A stretch of 64,000 nt of DNA from an uncultured Lachnospiraceae bacterium (GTDB lineage: Bacteria; Bacillota; Clostridia; Lachnospirales; Lachnospiraceae): assembly GCA_910587095.1 (NCBI GenBank), contig CAJUMJ010000060.1, positions 1 through 64,000 on the forward strand. Reading direction: 5' to 3'. Shown here piece by piece: positions 1-7,632 of the stretch (the stretch's first letter is position 1; every line of letters starts with the position of its first letter). Under the pieces are notes generated by a model, which was given only the letters and a program-made list of their open reading frames with translations, searched no databases and was not told the origin of the DNA. Position numbers and translations under genes: made by a program.

Positions 1-1
1 A

Positions 2-226
2 GAAGCGGTAAAAAGATGTGTTATGAATAATTTGGGAATTGCAGTTGTTCCCACATATTCTATCGGGGAAGAATTGAAAAACGGTTCTCTTATGCCGATT
101 AAAACGGAACTTGATGAAAAAAAGTATCATTCTTTTTATATCTATCACAAAAATAAATGGATAAGCCCACAAATGGAATTGGCTATGAATTTGATGAAAG
201 AGTATTTAGGAAACGAAAATATATAG
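2..226 (+). CDS. LysR-type regulator, C-terminal fragment (5' end outside window)
   Basis: The reading frame is open from the first complete codon of the window, so the gene begins upstream. The visible 74 or so residues resemble the end of a LysR substrate-binding domain: the stretch MNNLGIAVVPTYSIGEEL has the 'G-I-A-V-V-P' strand that normally closes the effector pocket, followed by a loop and a C-terminal helix (MELAMNLMKEYL). The DNA-binding helix-turn-helix would lie outside the window, so regulated genes cannot be deduced. The DNA is AT-rich, like the next three genes and unlike most of the window. The family assignment rests on a short segment. Confidence 0.55.
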   Translation, partial: EAVKRCVMNNLGIAVVPTYSIGEELKNGSLMPIKTELDEKKYHSFYIYHKNKWISPQMELAMNLMKEYLGNENI

Positions 227-271
227 TGTTTTTCAAAACAATTTGTAGTATAATCAAATTAGATTGCAAAA

Positions 272-877
272 ATGAGGATAAATATAGTGGATTCACTTAT
301 TAAAAAACTTTTAGAAATCGCAACAGGGAAAAAAGCCAAGATATTTTGGGCTGTTATTTTAACGATTATTGTTTTACTATTAGCCTTGTATCCATATATT
401 GATGCAAATTTTCTTGTGTTTAGTAGAATAAATAAGAGAATTGATATATTGGAGAGAATAACGCAATTAAATCTTGATAAAATTGATGCAAACCTAGCAT
501 TACAAGAGGAATACAATTCTATTATTGGAGAAATTAGCGCGATACAGGAAAAGTCTGTCGGAACTATTACAACAAGGCAAGATACAAGTAATGAAAAAAT
601 AATAAAATTTATTTCAGGTGGAAGTTTACTCTGGTTGGTCAGTTTGATAGTTTTGTTTTCCAAAAATAAAAAAGATAATATTTCGGCTTTGAAAAAAATA
701 TTCAATAATATGATGTCTGCTATATTATGTGTTGTTTTAGGGTATTTCTTAGCGTTAATTGGGAAAAATATGCCAACCATTGCAAATGTATGGATTAATG
801 CCTTTGGATTCCCATGTATCCAAATAGCAATTATTGGATTAATAGTTTATGGAACCTCAAAAAATAATAAAGAATAA
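272..877 (+). CDS. Hypothetical membrane protein with coiled-coil ectodomain or stalk
   Basis: No family is recognised. The 201-residue product has one hydrophobic segment near residues 22-46, a polar, probably helical stretch at about 50-110 (heptad-like pattern INKRIDILERITQLNLDKI), and two or three further membrane segments (about 115-130, 145-163 and 175-195). The first ATG lacks an obvious ribosome-binding site, whereas a GTG at 287 is preceded by GAGG at good spacing and could be the real start. The codon use is strongly AT-biased and the gene lies beside a toxin-antitoxin pair and a recombinase, which suggests horizontally acquired DNA. A role in defence or immunity is possible but has no direct support. 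Confidence 0.5.
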   Translation: MRINIVDSLIKKLLEIATGKKAKIFWAVILTIIVLLLALYPYIDANFLVFSRINKRIDILERITQLNLDKIDANLALQEEYNSIIGEISAIQEKSVGTITTRQDTSNEKIIKFISGGSLLWLVSLIVLFSKNKKDNISALKKIFNNMMSAILCVVLGYFLALIGKNMPTIANVWINAFGFPCIQIAIIGLIVYGTSKNNKE

Positions 878-943
878 AAGTTATTGTTTTATAGATTCTG
901 TTTCATGTATAATAAAACCATCAAATAAAGGGAAGTGAGACTT

Positions 944-1114
944 ATGGCACCAGAAGCACATGCAATCACCAATAACACTATTATAAATAACAGTTATTCT
1001 GAGCAGGACGCTATCCAAGCTTTATATACTGAACTCCAAAAAGGCATTCAAAGTATGAAGAATGGGGAAGTATATACAATCGAAGAAGCATGGGAGGAAC
1101 TTGATAAAATTTAA
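944..1114 (+). CDS. Type II antitoxin, short, partner of the ParE/RelE-like toxin
   Basis: This 56-residue reading frame starts at an ATG preceded by GGAAG (931-935) and ends in TAA, whose last A is the first base of the next gene's ATG. That one-base TAATG overlap is typical of translationally coupled toxin-antitoxin pairs. The C-terminal part (ELQKGIQSMKNGEVYTIEEA, followed by WEELDKI) matches the style of antitoxin tails that wrap a RelE/ParE toxin: a helix with 'L..G...M..GEVYT.EE....L'. The N-terminal part is short and Asn-rich, without a clear ribbon-helix-helix, so DNA binding and autoregulation are not evident. The assignment depends mainly on position and the C-terminal pattern. Confidence 0.7.
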   Translation: MAPEAHAITNNTIINNSYSEQDAIQALYTELQKGIQSMKNGEVYTIEEAWEELDKI

Positions 1115-1458
1115 TGCCTATGGAGAAACCAAGTAAATACAAAATTCTTTTATCAAAAGATGCCCTAACAGATATTAAAGAAACTAAAGAATATATTCTT
1201 ACCACTTTTAAATATCGGGAATATGCAGAGAATTTTTCTAAAAAAATTAAAAAAGCAATAAAAGAATTAAATGTATTTCCGACAGGCTATGAAAGTACAG
1301 GCTACGTTATAGAGGGATTGGAGATTTACTTTAAACCATATAGTACATATTTGATTTTCTTTGTTATTGAAGATTATACGGTTACTGTTATCCGTGTGTT
1401 AAAGGATAGAATGTATTGGCAGTCAATTATAAGGAAAATGATAAAAATCAACAGATAG
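1114..1458 (+). CDS. Type II toxin of the RelE/ParE superfamily
   Basis: The 114-residue protein has the ParE/RelE layout: an N-terminal strand (YKILLSKDALTDI), two helices carrying ETKEYILTTF and ENFSKKIKKAIKEL, then a beta sheet with 'GYVIEGLEIYFKPYSTYLIFFVIEDYTVTVIRVLKDRMYW'. The 'I.RVL..R' C-terminal strand is the family hallmark and carries the conserved basic residue. ParE members poison gyrase and RelE members cleave mRNA on the ribosome; the sequence alone does not decide between them, although lack of an obvious RelE catalytic tail leans towards the ParE-like subgroup. It overlaps the antitoxin by one base and would be co-transcribed with it. It lies in AT-rich DNA at the edge of an integrated element. 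Confidence 0.8.
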   Translation: MPMEKPSKYKILLSKDALTDIKETKEYILTTFKYREYAENFSKKIKKAIKELNVFPTGYESTGYVIEGLEIYFKPYSTYLIFFVIEDYTVTVIRVLKDRMYWQSIIRKMIKINR

Positions 1459-1538
1459 AAATGAGATAACTTGTTTCTGTCTGTTTTATTTTGTGGGGCG
1501 TGTGGGTATGCGTCTTAGTGATTGTATTTTGTGTGTTT

Positions 1539-1717
1539 TCATTTACTGCAATCTTCCCGATTTGCTTCACCGAATCTCTGGAAGTGCACGATTTCCCTTG
1601 CACGCAGAAACTTAATCGGTTCATACACATCGGGTTCATCTTTCACAAGACGAAGGATATTGTCGTAAGTGGAGCGGGCTTTCTGTTCTGCTACAATCAT
1701 ATAAGAACAACGTTTGG
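1539..1717 (-). pseudogene. Truncated 3' fragment of a CotJC-like spore coat / manganese catalase gene
   Basis: Directly downstream of the recombinase stop, the minus strand encodes a segment readable from about 1717 to the stop at 1539. An internal ATG at 1700 would give 53 residues. The sequence includes AEQKARSTYDNILRL, DEPDVYEPIKFLRAREIVH and FQRFGEA. These match the C-terminal helices of CotJC/manganese catalases, where 'AE-KAR-TY', 'DPD' and 'FLREREIVH-RF-EA' are conserved, including the metal-ligand Glu and His. After FGEA the reading frame departs from the family and stops early. The catalytic N-terminal two thirds are absent, so this is read as a remnant left where the recombinase element joined the chromosome. 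A functional small protein is unlikely. Confidence 0.72.
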
Positions 1718-3271
1718 TTAAAAGTTCCAGTGAATTTCAATCGGAACGTCCTTTGTTCCCGGTATACGTTTCCCGACAGACACATAATCAACGAGAGTTT
1801 CTACCATTTCACGGGTAAGGTGTTCCAAGTTGGTGTATTGTTCAATCAGCTCGCGACGGTTATCACCAACCGCAATTTTTTCTTCAATCTCGGATAATTG
1901 CTTTTTATCGTCTGAGACTATGCGCTCCAAACGGTCGCGCTCTGTGGTAAAATCCTTTGACATTTCCAGATAATCACTTTCGGACAGCAAGCCCTTTACC
2001 TTATCCATGTAAATCTCCCGAATGCCTTTTGAGTATTCCGCAATCTTTTTTTCATAGACTGCTATATCGGAAAGCAGACGGGTTTTTTGCTCCTGCAAGT
2101 TATCACAAAATTCTATGTTTTGCTCTAACTCGTCTTTGTCAAGATATTTCTTTGCTAAATAGTTAAGCTCGTCGATCACAAGCTGCTCCAATTTATCAAC
2201 GGAGATAAAGGAGCCGATACAGGCATTCTTTGCCACATGACGGTTTGAACATTTCAGATAATGTCTGTCGTGACTTTTGGAAGAACACATTGTGTAACCG
2301 CAGTTAGCGCACCGGGCTTTTCTGGCGAACAGACCTATCGTGCCAATCGTAAAGGGCTTTGCTTTTTGTGCGAGCAGAGACTGTACTCTGTCCCATAGCT
2401 CGCGGTCAATAATCGGCTCGTGAGTTCCCTCGACAATGTACCATTCGCTTTTAGGGCGGGGCTTGTTCTGCTTTGTTTTATATGATACGCTTCCGTATTT
2501 GCCCTGTACCATATTCCCGATGTAGATTTCGTTTCTCAACATATTGGAGATAGCAAAGTATTTCCAGAGAGTGCTGTTTTTGTTTGTGGGCTGCTGGTAG
2601 CGTAGACCATGCAAACGCTTGTATTCAGTTGGATTTGGTATGCCTCTGTCATTGAGCATACGGGCGATTGCGGTTTTTCCGTAACCTTTTGAAAACAGGG
2701 TAAATACTTCACGGACAACGGCGGCGGCTTCTTCGTCAATGATTAAGTGCCCCCTTTGATCGGGGTCTTTTTTGTAACCATAAAGAGCAAATGCGCCAAT
2801 GTGAAAACCGTTTACCCGTCTGTTTGTCAAGACGCTGCGGATATTTTCGGACATATCCTCTAAGTACCATTCATTGACAAGTCCGTTTATCTGGCGGGAT
2901 TTTTTGTTTCCCCTGTTCGCGGTGTCCGCGTTGTCAACAATACTGATAAAGCGAATACCCCAAATAGGGAAAAGTCCATGTATGTACTTTTCCACAAGTT
3001 CAAGCTCACGGGTAAATCGGGACTGCGTTTTGCAGAGGATAATATCAAATTTGTGCTGCTCCGCGTCGTTTAACAGGCGATTAAATTCCGGGCGACGCCT
3101 GTCTGCCCCTGCATAATCGTCGTCGCTGTAAATGTTATAAAGTTCCCACCCTTGTTCCATAGCATATTGCAGCAACATTGATTTTTGATTCTGTATGCTG
3201 TTGCTGTCGTCGGTTTCAAATTGCTTGTTTCTGTCTTCCTCGGATAGGCGGCAATAAATAGCTACTTTCAT
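1718..3271 (-). CDS. Large serine recombinase (resolvase/invertase N-terminal, recombinase, zinc-ribbon domains)
   Basis: The 517-residue protein starts at the ATG at 3271, preceded by GGAGG; a longer upstream frame exists but would translate a hairpin-rich leader. Residues 1-150 are the resolvase catalytic domain, with nucleophile Ser10 in YCRLSEED and the arginines typical of the fold (RRPEF, QSRFTREL). A recombinase domain follows (GYKKDPDQRG, 'ARMLNDRGIPNPTEY'), then a zinc ribbon (CANCGYTMC ... C, about 320-355) and a long coiled coil (about 385-480). This is the architecture of TnpX-like integrases that insert and excise transposons or conjugative elements. Its 3' end touches a truncated cotJC, which suggests a target in that gene. 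No other conjugation genes are visible. Confidence 0.93.
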   Translation of the reverse strand: MKVAIYCRLSEEDRNKQFETDDSNSIQNQKSMLLQYAMEQGWELYNIYSDDDYAGADRRRPEFNRLLNDAEQHKFDIILCKTQSRFTRELELVEKYIHGLFPIWGIRFISIVDNADTANRGNKKSRQINGLVNEWYLEDMSENIRSVLTNRRVNGFHIGAFALYGYKKDPDQRGHLIIDEEAAAVVREVFTLFSKGYGKTAIARMLNDRGIPNPTEYKRLHGLRYQQPTNKNSTLWKYFAISNMLRNEIYIGNMVQGKYGSVSYKTKQNKPRPKSEWYIVEGTHEPIIDRELWDRVQSLLAQKAKPFTIGTIGLFARKARCANCGYTMCSSKSHDRHYLKCSNRHVAKNACIGSFISVDKLEQLVIDELNYLAKKYLDKDELEQNIEFCDNLQEQKTRLLSDIAVYEKKIAEYSKGIREIYMDKVKGLLSESDYLEMSKDFTTERDRLERIVSDDKKQLSEIEEKIAVGDNRRELIEQYTNLEHLTREMVETLVDYVSVGKRIPGTKDVPIEIHWNF

Positions 3272-3283
3272 GATAACCTCCAT

Positions 3284-3415
3284 GATTCCACTGAGCGGAA
3301 TCTCAAAATCCACGGACGAACAAGTTCGTCCTGAAAAACGCCCGTTTTTTGCGTTTTTCGGCGAGAGATAAAACGAGCCGTTTCTCTTATAAACTATTCC
3401 ATAAGAGAGACGGCT
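3284..3415 (-). repeat. Four-hairpin leader of the recombinase (structured repeat cassette)
   Basis: Read on the minus strand, this leader has four hairpins in order: a 15-bp stem (3401-3415 with 3376-3390, one mismatch), GAAAAACGC/GCGTTTTTC (3351-3359 with 3333-3341), GGACGAAC/GTTCGTCC (3324-3331 with 3314-3321), the linker GTGGATTTTGAG (3302-3313), and GATTCCGC/GTGGAATC (3295-3302 with 3284-3291), followed by ATGGAGG. The same order, the single A between hairpins 2 and 3, and the same linker occur before ilvB (33484-33625), but with different stem sequences that still pair. The first hairpin also follows the small upstream gene and could end its transcript. A role in attenuation of the recombinase is inferred, not shown. 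Confidence 0.6.
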
Positions 3416-3420
3416 TGTCA

Positions 3421-3567
3421 TTATCGCTTTCCGGTGGTAAGTCCTTTACTTTTTTCCAATTTATTGATAAGTTCAATCCACTTTTGTGTGAATAGAGTTT
3501 GGGACGTGTTCTCGCCGCTTTTGAAAACACTTCTGCATATGGGTTCCTGTGGCTGTTGATCTGCCAT
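3421..3567 (-). CDS. Small element-borne protein of 48 residues, possibly TnpW-like
   Basis: An ATG at 3567 is preceded by a run of G (GGGGG) eight bases upstream and opens a 48-residue frame with sequence blocks MADQQPQEPICRSVFKSG and LFTQKWIELINKLEKSKGL. It ends just before the leader hairpins of the recombinase on the same strand, so the two are probably linked transcriptionally. Small proteins of this size and position accompany transposon recombinases in Lachnospiraceae and are sometimes called TnpW; that match is from memory and weak. The basic C-terminal helix (KWIELINKLEKSKG) could bind nucleic acid. The function is unknown. Confidence 0.5.
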   Translation of the reverse strand: MADQQPQEPICRSVFKSGENTSQTLFTQKWIELINKLEKSKGLTTGKR

Positions 3568-3675
3568 AAGTTTAGCCCCCTTTCCTGAATTGGCTAATAT
3601 AACTTATGAAAAGCGGCAAGTCCACTATTCTATTATAAAGGGAGCATTGGAGATTCTGTATGACAGAGATTAAGC

Positions 3676-4080
3676 CTAATCCGTCCAGTTTGCCGGATTT
3701 GTGTCGTCAGGGATGCGTCCCGACAAAATTTCCTCATAGTGTTTTAACTTGTGATCCATATAGTCAGCGACGGCTTTGGCTTCCGCCGCTTTTTTGTGCG
3801 CTGCTTCCCGCTGCTTTGCTATGATTTCATATCTCGCCCGGAGATTTTCTTCGGATTCTTCCATCTGGCATAAATCAAAATATCTTTTGATCTCCTTGAT
3901 CGGCATACCGCAGCTTTTCAGGTAAGTGATTCCCCGCATCCAGTTGACGGCGGATTCATCGAACAGCCGATGGTTTCCGCCGTCCCGCCTGCAGGGCAGA
4001 AGACCGATATCCGTGTAGTAGCGTACGGTGTGCTCCGTTGCATGGAACATTTTGGCAAATTCTTTGATGGTATAGGTCAT
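3676..4080 (-). CDS. MerR-family transcriptional regulator
   Basis: The ATG at 4080 has GGAG seven bases upstream and gives 134 residues. Residues 1-70 form a MerR winged helix-turn-helix (MTYTIKEFAKMFHATEHTVRYYTDIGLLP, then RLFDESAVNWMRGITYLKSCGMPIKEI). A dimerisation coiled coil follows (about 75-125, NLRARYEIIAKQREAAHKKA). There is no cysteine-rich metal site, so it is more like the AdhR/YyaN subgroup that responds to electrophiles or aldehydes than to metals. It lies 20 bases downstream of the NSS transporter on the same strand, so the two form an operon. Its likely target is the divergent promoter at 5512-5542, whose 19-bp spacer fits MerR activation; that link is inferred. Confidence 0.88.
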   Translation of the reverse strand: MTYTIKEFAKMFHATEHTVRYYTDIGLLPCRRDGGNHRLFDESAVNWMRGITYLKSCGMPIKEIKRYFDLCQMEESEENLRARYEIIAKQREAAHKKAAEAKAVADYMDHKLKHYEEILSGRIPDDTNPANWTD

Positions 4081-4100
4081 GTGAGCATCTCCTTTTGGCA

Positions 4101-5459
4101 TCAGCCAATCCACCCCTTCACAATCAGGAAGAGCAGAAGAATCGGCAGGATGAAGGTCACATAGATACGGATTGGCATCGGCATTTTCAATCCCTCGCCG
4201 GTATTAGTCTCCTTCATGTAATTCTCAAATCCCCAGCCGTACCGGGTCACGCAGAAAAGAAGATAGATGAGTGAACCCATCGGAAGCAGGATGTTGCTCA
4301 CGATAAAATCTTCCAGATCAAGAACGGTACTTCCCTCGCCAAGCGGCTGGAATGCTGACCAGATATTAAAGCCGAGCACACAGGGCAGGGAGAGGACGGT
4401 AAGTGCGATCAGATTGACAAGACAGGATTTTTTCCTGCTCCAGTGAAACAAATCCATCCCACACGATATGATGTTTTCAAATACGGCAAGAATTGTGGAG
4501 AATGCCGCAAACGTCATAAATACAAAAAACAAAGTTCCCCATACCCGGCCGCCTGCCATATTGTTAAAAATATTCGGCAGTGTGATGAAGATCAGGCTGG
4601 GGCCCATATCCGGGCTGATATCGAAGGCAAAGCAGGTCGGAAAAATGATGAGTCCCGACACAAGTGCCACAAAGGTATCCAGTATGGCGATATTTACCGA
4701 TTCGCCAAGCAAAGAACGGCTCTTGTCGATATAGCTTCCGAAAATGGCCATGGAACCGATGCCAAGACTCAGCGTAAAGAACGCCTGATTCATGGCCGCG
4801 GTGACTGTCTCAAAAATGCCCACATCGAGCATTCTCTGCACGTCGGGCAGGAGATAAAATTTCAGCCCCTCCGTGCCGCCCGGCAGCGTCATGCCGCGAA
4901 CAGCCAGCACCACCATAATGAGCAGGAGCAGCGTCATCATAATCTTGGTTATTTTCTCGACACCCTTCTGCAGGCCGAGTGAACAGACCAGAATGCCGGA
5001 AGCGACGATGATGACCATAACCGTAGTCAGCACTTGGGGACTTTCCAGCATCCCCTGAAACATGTCCGCCACTTGAGTGGTGTCTTTGCCGATAAACTGA
5101 CCTGTCAGCATCTGGTAGAAATAGTACAGCATCCAGCCTGCTACGATAGTGTAGAACATCATCAGGATGTAATTGCCCGCCATGCCGAGGTAGCCGTGCA
5201 GATGCCATTTCTGTCCGGGCTTTTCCAGTTCCGTGAAACTTTTGATGACGCTTTTTCTGCTGGCACGTCCGACGGCAAACTCCATCGTCATCACTGGCAC
5301 GCCCATAGCGACCAGAAAGAACAGATAGAACAGCACAAACATGCCGCCGCCGTACATGCCTGCTATATACGGAAACCGCCACACATTGCCGATGCCGATC
5401 GCACATCCCGCCGATAACAGGATAAAGCCCATTCTTGAGCCGAATTTTTCTCTTTCCAC
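4101..5459 (-). CDS. Sodium-dependent transporter of the NSS (SNF) family
   Basis: The 452-residue membrane protein starts at a GTG (5459) with GAGGAGG seven bases upstream. It carries the NSS signature in its first helix (GCAIGIGNVWRFPYIAG), where the unwound GNVWRFP segment binds sodium and substrate in LeuT-type carriers. About 11 to 12 hydrophobic helices follow, e.g. around 35-60, 85-115, 135-155 and 165-185. Bacterial members import amino acids such as tryptophan, tyrosine or leucine with Na+; the substrate here is not predictable from sequence alone. The MerR gene follows within the same transcript. A minus-strand promoter candidate lies at 5544-5572. Confidence 0.93.
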   Translation of the reverse strand: MEREKFGSRMGFILLSAGCAIGIGNVWRFPYIAGMYGGGMFVLFYLFFLVAMGVPVMTMEFAVGRASRKSVIKSFTELEKPGQKWHLHGYLGMAGNYILMMFYTIVAGWMLYYFYQMLTGQFIGKDTTQVADMFQGMLESPQVLTTVMVIIVASGILVCSLGLQKGVEKITKIMMTLLLLIMVVLAVRGMTLPGGTEGLKFYLLPDVQRMLDVGIFETVTAAMNQAFFTLSLGIGSMAIFGSYIDKSRSLLGESVNIAILDTFVALVSGLIIFPTCFAFDISPDMGPSLIFITLPNIFNNMAGGRVWGTLFFVFMTFAAFSTILAVFENIISCGMDLFHWSRKKSCLVNLIALTVLSLPCVLGFNIWSAFQPLGEGSTVLDLEDFIVSNILLPMGSLIYLLFCVTRYGWGFENYMKETNTGEGLKMPMPIRIYVTFILPILLLFLIVKGWIG

Positions 5460-5511
5460 GTTTCAATCCTCCTCATATGCCTCTTGTTCCAATTAATTTT
5501 GAAAAAGGGTA

Positions 5512-5542
5512 TTGACTTCGAGTTACACGAAGCAAGTATACT
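5512..5542 (+). promoter_or_regulatory. MerR-type activated promoter for the aldo/keto reductase
   Basis: The -35 TTGACT (5512-5517) and -10 TATACT (5537-5542) are separated by 19 bp instead of 17. Within the spacer is the dyad CTTCG-N7-CGAAG (5516-5532). The over-long spacer with a central dyad is the hallmark of promoters that MerR proteins twist into an active form; closely similar sequences are known for AdhR-type regulators. The transcript would reach the reductase at 5598. Confidence 0.7.
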
Positions 5543-5543
5543 T

Positions 5544-5572
5544 ATCATAATACAGTAAACCGATTTTGACAA
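5544..5572 (-). promoter_or_regulatory. Divergent promoter candidate for the NSS transporter-MerR operon
   Basis: On the minus strand TTGTCA (5572-5567) and TATGAT (5549-5544) are separated by exactly 17 bp, pointing at the NSS gene. The -10 lies two bases from the -10 of the MerR-type promoter, so the two divergent promoters overlap and one regulator bound at 5516-5532 could influence both. Confidence 0.5.
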
Positions 5573-5597
5573 CATGGAAATGAAGGAGAGAAAACAT

Positions 5598-6719
5598 ATG
5601 GGTTATCTTGGTGAAGAAATCAGAAAGCTTGGGTTTGGGCTTATGCGCCTTCCACAGAAGGATGGCGTGATTGATGTGGAGCAGGTAAAAGAAATGGTGG
5701 ATCTTTTTATGGAGGCCGGTTTCACCTATTTTGATACCGCATGGGCGTATGCCGGGAGCGAGGACGCGATCAGGCAGGCTTTGGTGGAACGCTATCCCAG
5801 AGAGCGATATCAGCTTGCCACGAAAAATGCGGCATGGATTAACTGTAAAACCAAAGAGGAGGCGTACGCCCAGTTTGATACCTCATTAAAACAGACAGGA
5901 GCGGGATATTTCGATTTTTATCTGCTGCACAATCTGGGCGAGGGCAGATCCCATTATTTCGATGATTTTGATATGTGGGACTGGGTGCTGGAAAAAAAGA
6001 AAGCCGGATTGGTTAAACATGTGGGATTTTCCTTCCATTCCACGCCGGAAGAATTGGAGGCAATTTTACAGGCGCATCCGGAGATGGAGTTTGTCCAGCT
6101 TCAGATCAATTATGCGGATTGGGAAAATCCGGCGGTGCAGTCGGGACGCTGCTATGAGGTGGCGAGAAAGTACGGAAAGCCGGTGGTGATTATGGAGCCT
6201 GTCAAGGGCGGAATGCTTGCGACTCCGCCGCCGTCTGTTGAGAAAATCATGAAAGAAGCGGAGCCGGACAGTTCCACGGCATCCTGGGCGGTACGTTTCG
6301 CGGCTGACATGGAAGGTGTGATTACGGTTTTGTCCGGCATGAGTACGGTGGAGCAGATGCGGGACAATCTATCCTATATGAGATCCTTTACAGGGCTTTC
6401 GAAAAGCCAGAAGGAGACGCTTGATAAGGCGAGGGAGGAACTGAAAAAGATTCCGCTCATCCCCTGTACCTCCTGCAACTACTGTGCAAAGGTATGCCCT
6501 GTGGGCATCGGTATTTCCGGCTCCTTCACGGCCATGAACTATCTGACGCTCTACAGCGATATCGTGCGGGCAAAACAACAGGAGGGATGGCTTGTGGGTA
6601 AACATGGACAGAAATCCGCTGACGCCTGTATCAAGTGCGGGAAGTGCGAGGAGGCGTGCCCACAGCACATTCGGATCAGGGATACGCTTGAGAAGGTGAA
6701 GGATGTGCTTTTGGCGTAA
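5598..6719 (+). CDS. Aldo/keto reductase with C-terminal 2x[4Fe-4S] ferredoxin domain
   Basis: The ATG at 5598 follows AAGGAGAG at good spacing; an upstream ATG at 5574 lacks one. The 373-residue protein has an N-terminal aldo/keto reductase barrel with the catalytic tetrad pattern (Asp and Tyr in FDTAWAYAGSEDA, Lys in ATKNAAW, His in LLHNLG). The C-terminal region has two cysteine clusters, CTSCNYCAKVCP and CIKCGKCEEACP, each fit to hold a [4Fe-4S] cluster. Such fusions are common in Clostridia, and electron transfer between NAD(P)H and ferredoxin is assumed. The substrate is unknown. The MerR-type promoter upstream suggests induction by an aldehyde or other reactive compound. Confidence 0.92.
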   Translation: MGYLGEEIRKLGFGLMRLPQKDGVIDVEQVKEMVDLFMEAGFTYFDTAWAYAGSEDAIRQALVERYPRERYQLATKNAAWINCKTKEEAYAQFDTSLKQTGAGYFDFYLLHNLGEGRSHYFDDFDMWDWVLEKKKAGLVKHVGFSFHSTPEELEAILQAHPEMEFVQLQINYADWENPAVQSGRCYEVARKYGKPVVIMEPVKGGMLATPPPSVEKIMKEAEPDSSTASWAVRFAADMEGVITVLSGMSTVEQMRDNLSYMRSFTGLSKSQKETLDKAREELKKIPLIPCTSCNYCAKVCPVGIGISGSFTAMNYLTLYSDIVRAKQQEGWLVGKHGQKSADACIKCGKCEEACPQHIRIRDTLEKVKDVLLA

Positions 6720-6792
6720 TGTAATTGAAACCCTGGTGTTTTTCGCGCTCTCAAGTCCTCTGGTGATTTGCTTTAACAAGCATTTATTTAAT

Positions 6793-7632
6793 TTAAGATA
6801 TCAATCCGCAGATCTCCGTCGTCGTCTTTAATTTATTCATGGAATAAATATGGATGCCGTCCACCCCGTGTTCTCTCAAATCCAGGATCTGACGCACCGC
6901 ATAGTCGATTCCCGCCTTGCGCATGTCCTCTTTGTTTTCCCCGTAAGTGGCGATCAGGTCAGCCAGTTCTTTGGGAACGGAGGAGCCGGAGAGAGAGACG
7001 GTGGTGCCGAGCTGCTTCGCCGTGGTGATGGGCATGATGCCGGCGTAAATGGGAACCGGGATGCCTTTTGCGCGCACCAGTTCTATAAAGCGGTAGAAAC
7101 AGGCGTTATCGAAAAACATTTGGGTAACCAGTGAGGTGACGCCTGCGTCTACTTTTTCTTTTAAATGCGTTAAATCTTCTTCCAGATTCGGCGCTTCAAA
7201 ATGCTTTTCGGGGTAGCAGGCGCCGGAGATCTGCAGGGAAGTATGCGCTTTTAAGTGGCGCACGAGATCCGTGGCATAGAAAAATTCCCGGTTGTTAAAC
7301 TGCTCGTCCGTCATATGCTGGGGCCTGTCCCCGCGCAGGGCAAGCACATGGTTTACACCTGCGGCTTTAAGTGCCTCACAGTTTTTTTCAAGTTCCGCTT
7401 TGGTGAAGCCAACACAGGTGAGGTGGGCGATCGCGTCGATCCCGAGTTCCTTCTGGATAAAGGAGGCGATTTCAATCGTTTTTCCCGCACGGGAACCGCC
7501 TGCGCCGTAGGTGCAGCTTATAAAATCGGGATGCAGCTTCGCTGCCTCTCTCAAAAAATCAAATATGTTTTTAAATTCTTCTTCCTTTTTCGGGGGAAAA
7601 ACCTCGAAGGAGAGACTTGCGGTGTGTGACAT
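6793..7632 (-). CDS. metF: 5,10-methylenetetrahydrofolate reductase
   Basis: The 279-residue protein has the MTHFR barrel: SFEVFPPKKEEE at the N-terminus (catalytic Glu region), DFISCTYGAGGS, HLTCVGFTKAEL, LALRGDRP (FAD site) and SLVTQMFFDN. It reduces methylene-THF to methyl-THF with reduced FAD, supplying methionine synthesis or, in acetogens, the Wood-Ljungdahl methyl branch. Nothing from either pathway lies next to it in this window, so which role it serves is open. The length is close to the bacterial norm of about 290. The region upstream (7633-8069) holds a 212-bp inverted-repeat structure containing a good -10 box that points at this gene. Confidence 0.95.
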   Translation of the reverse strand: MSHTASLSFEVFPPKKEEEFKNIFDFLREAAKLHPDFISCTYGAGGSRAGKTIEIASFIQKELGIDAIAHLTCVGFTKAELEKNCEALKAAGVNHVLALRGDRPQHMTDEQFNNREFFYATDLVRHLKAHTSLQISGACYPEKHFEAPNLEEDLTHLKEKVDAGVTSLVTQMFFDNACFYRFIELVRAKGIPVPIYAGIMPITTAKQLGTTVSLSGSSVPKELADLIATYGENKEDMRKAGIDYAVRQILDLREHGVDGIHIYSMNKLKTTTEICGLIS

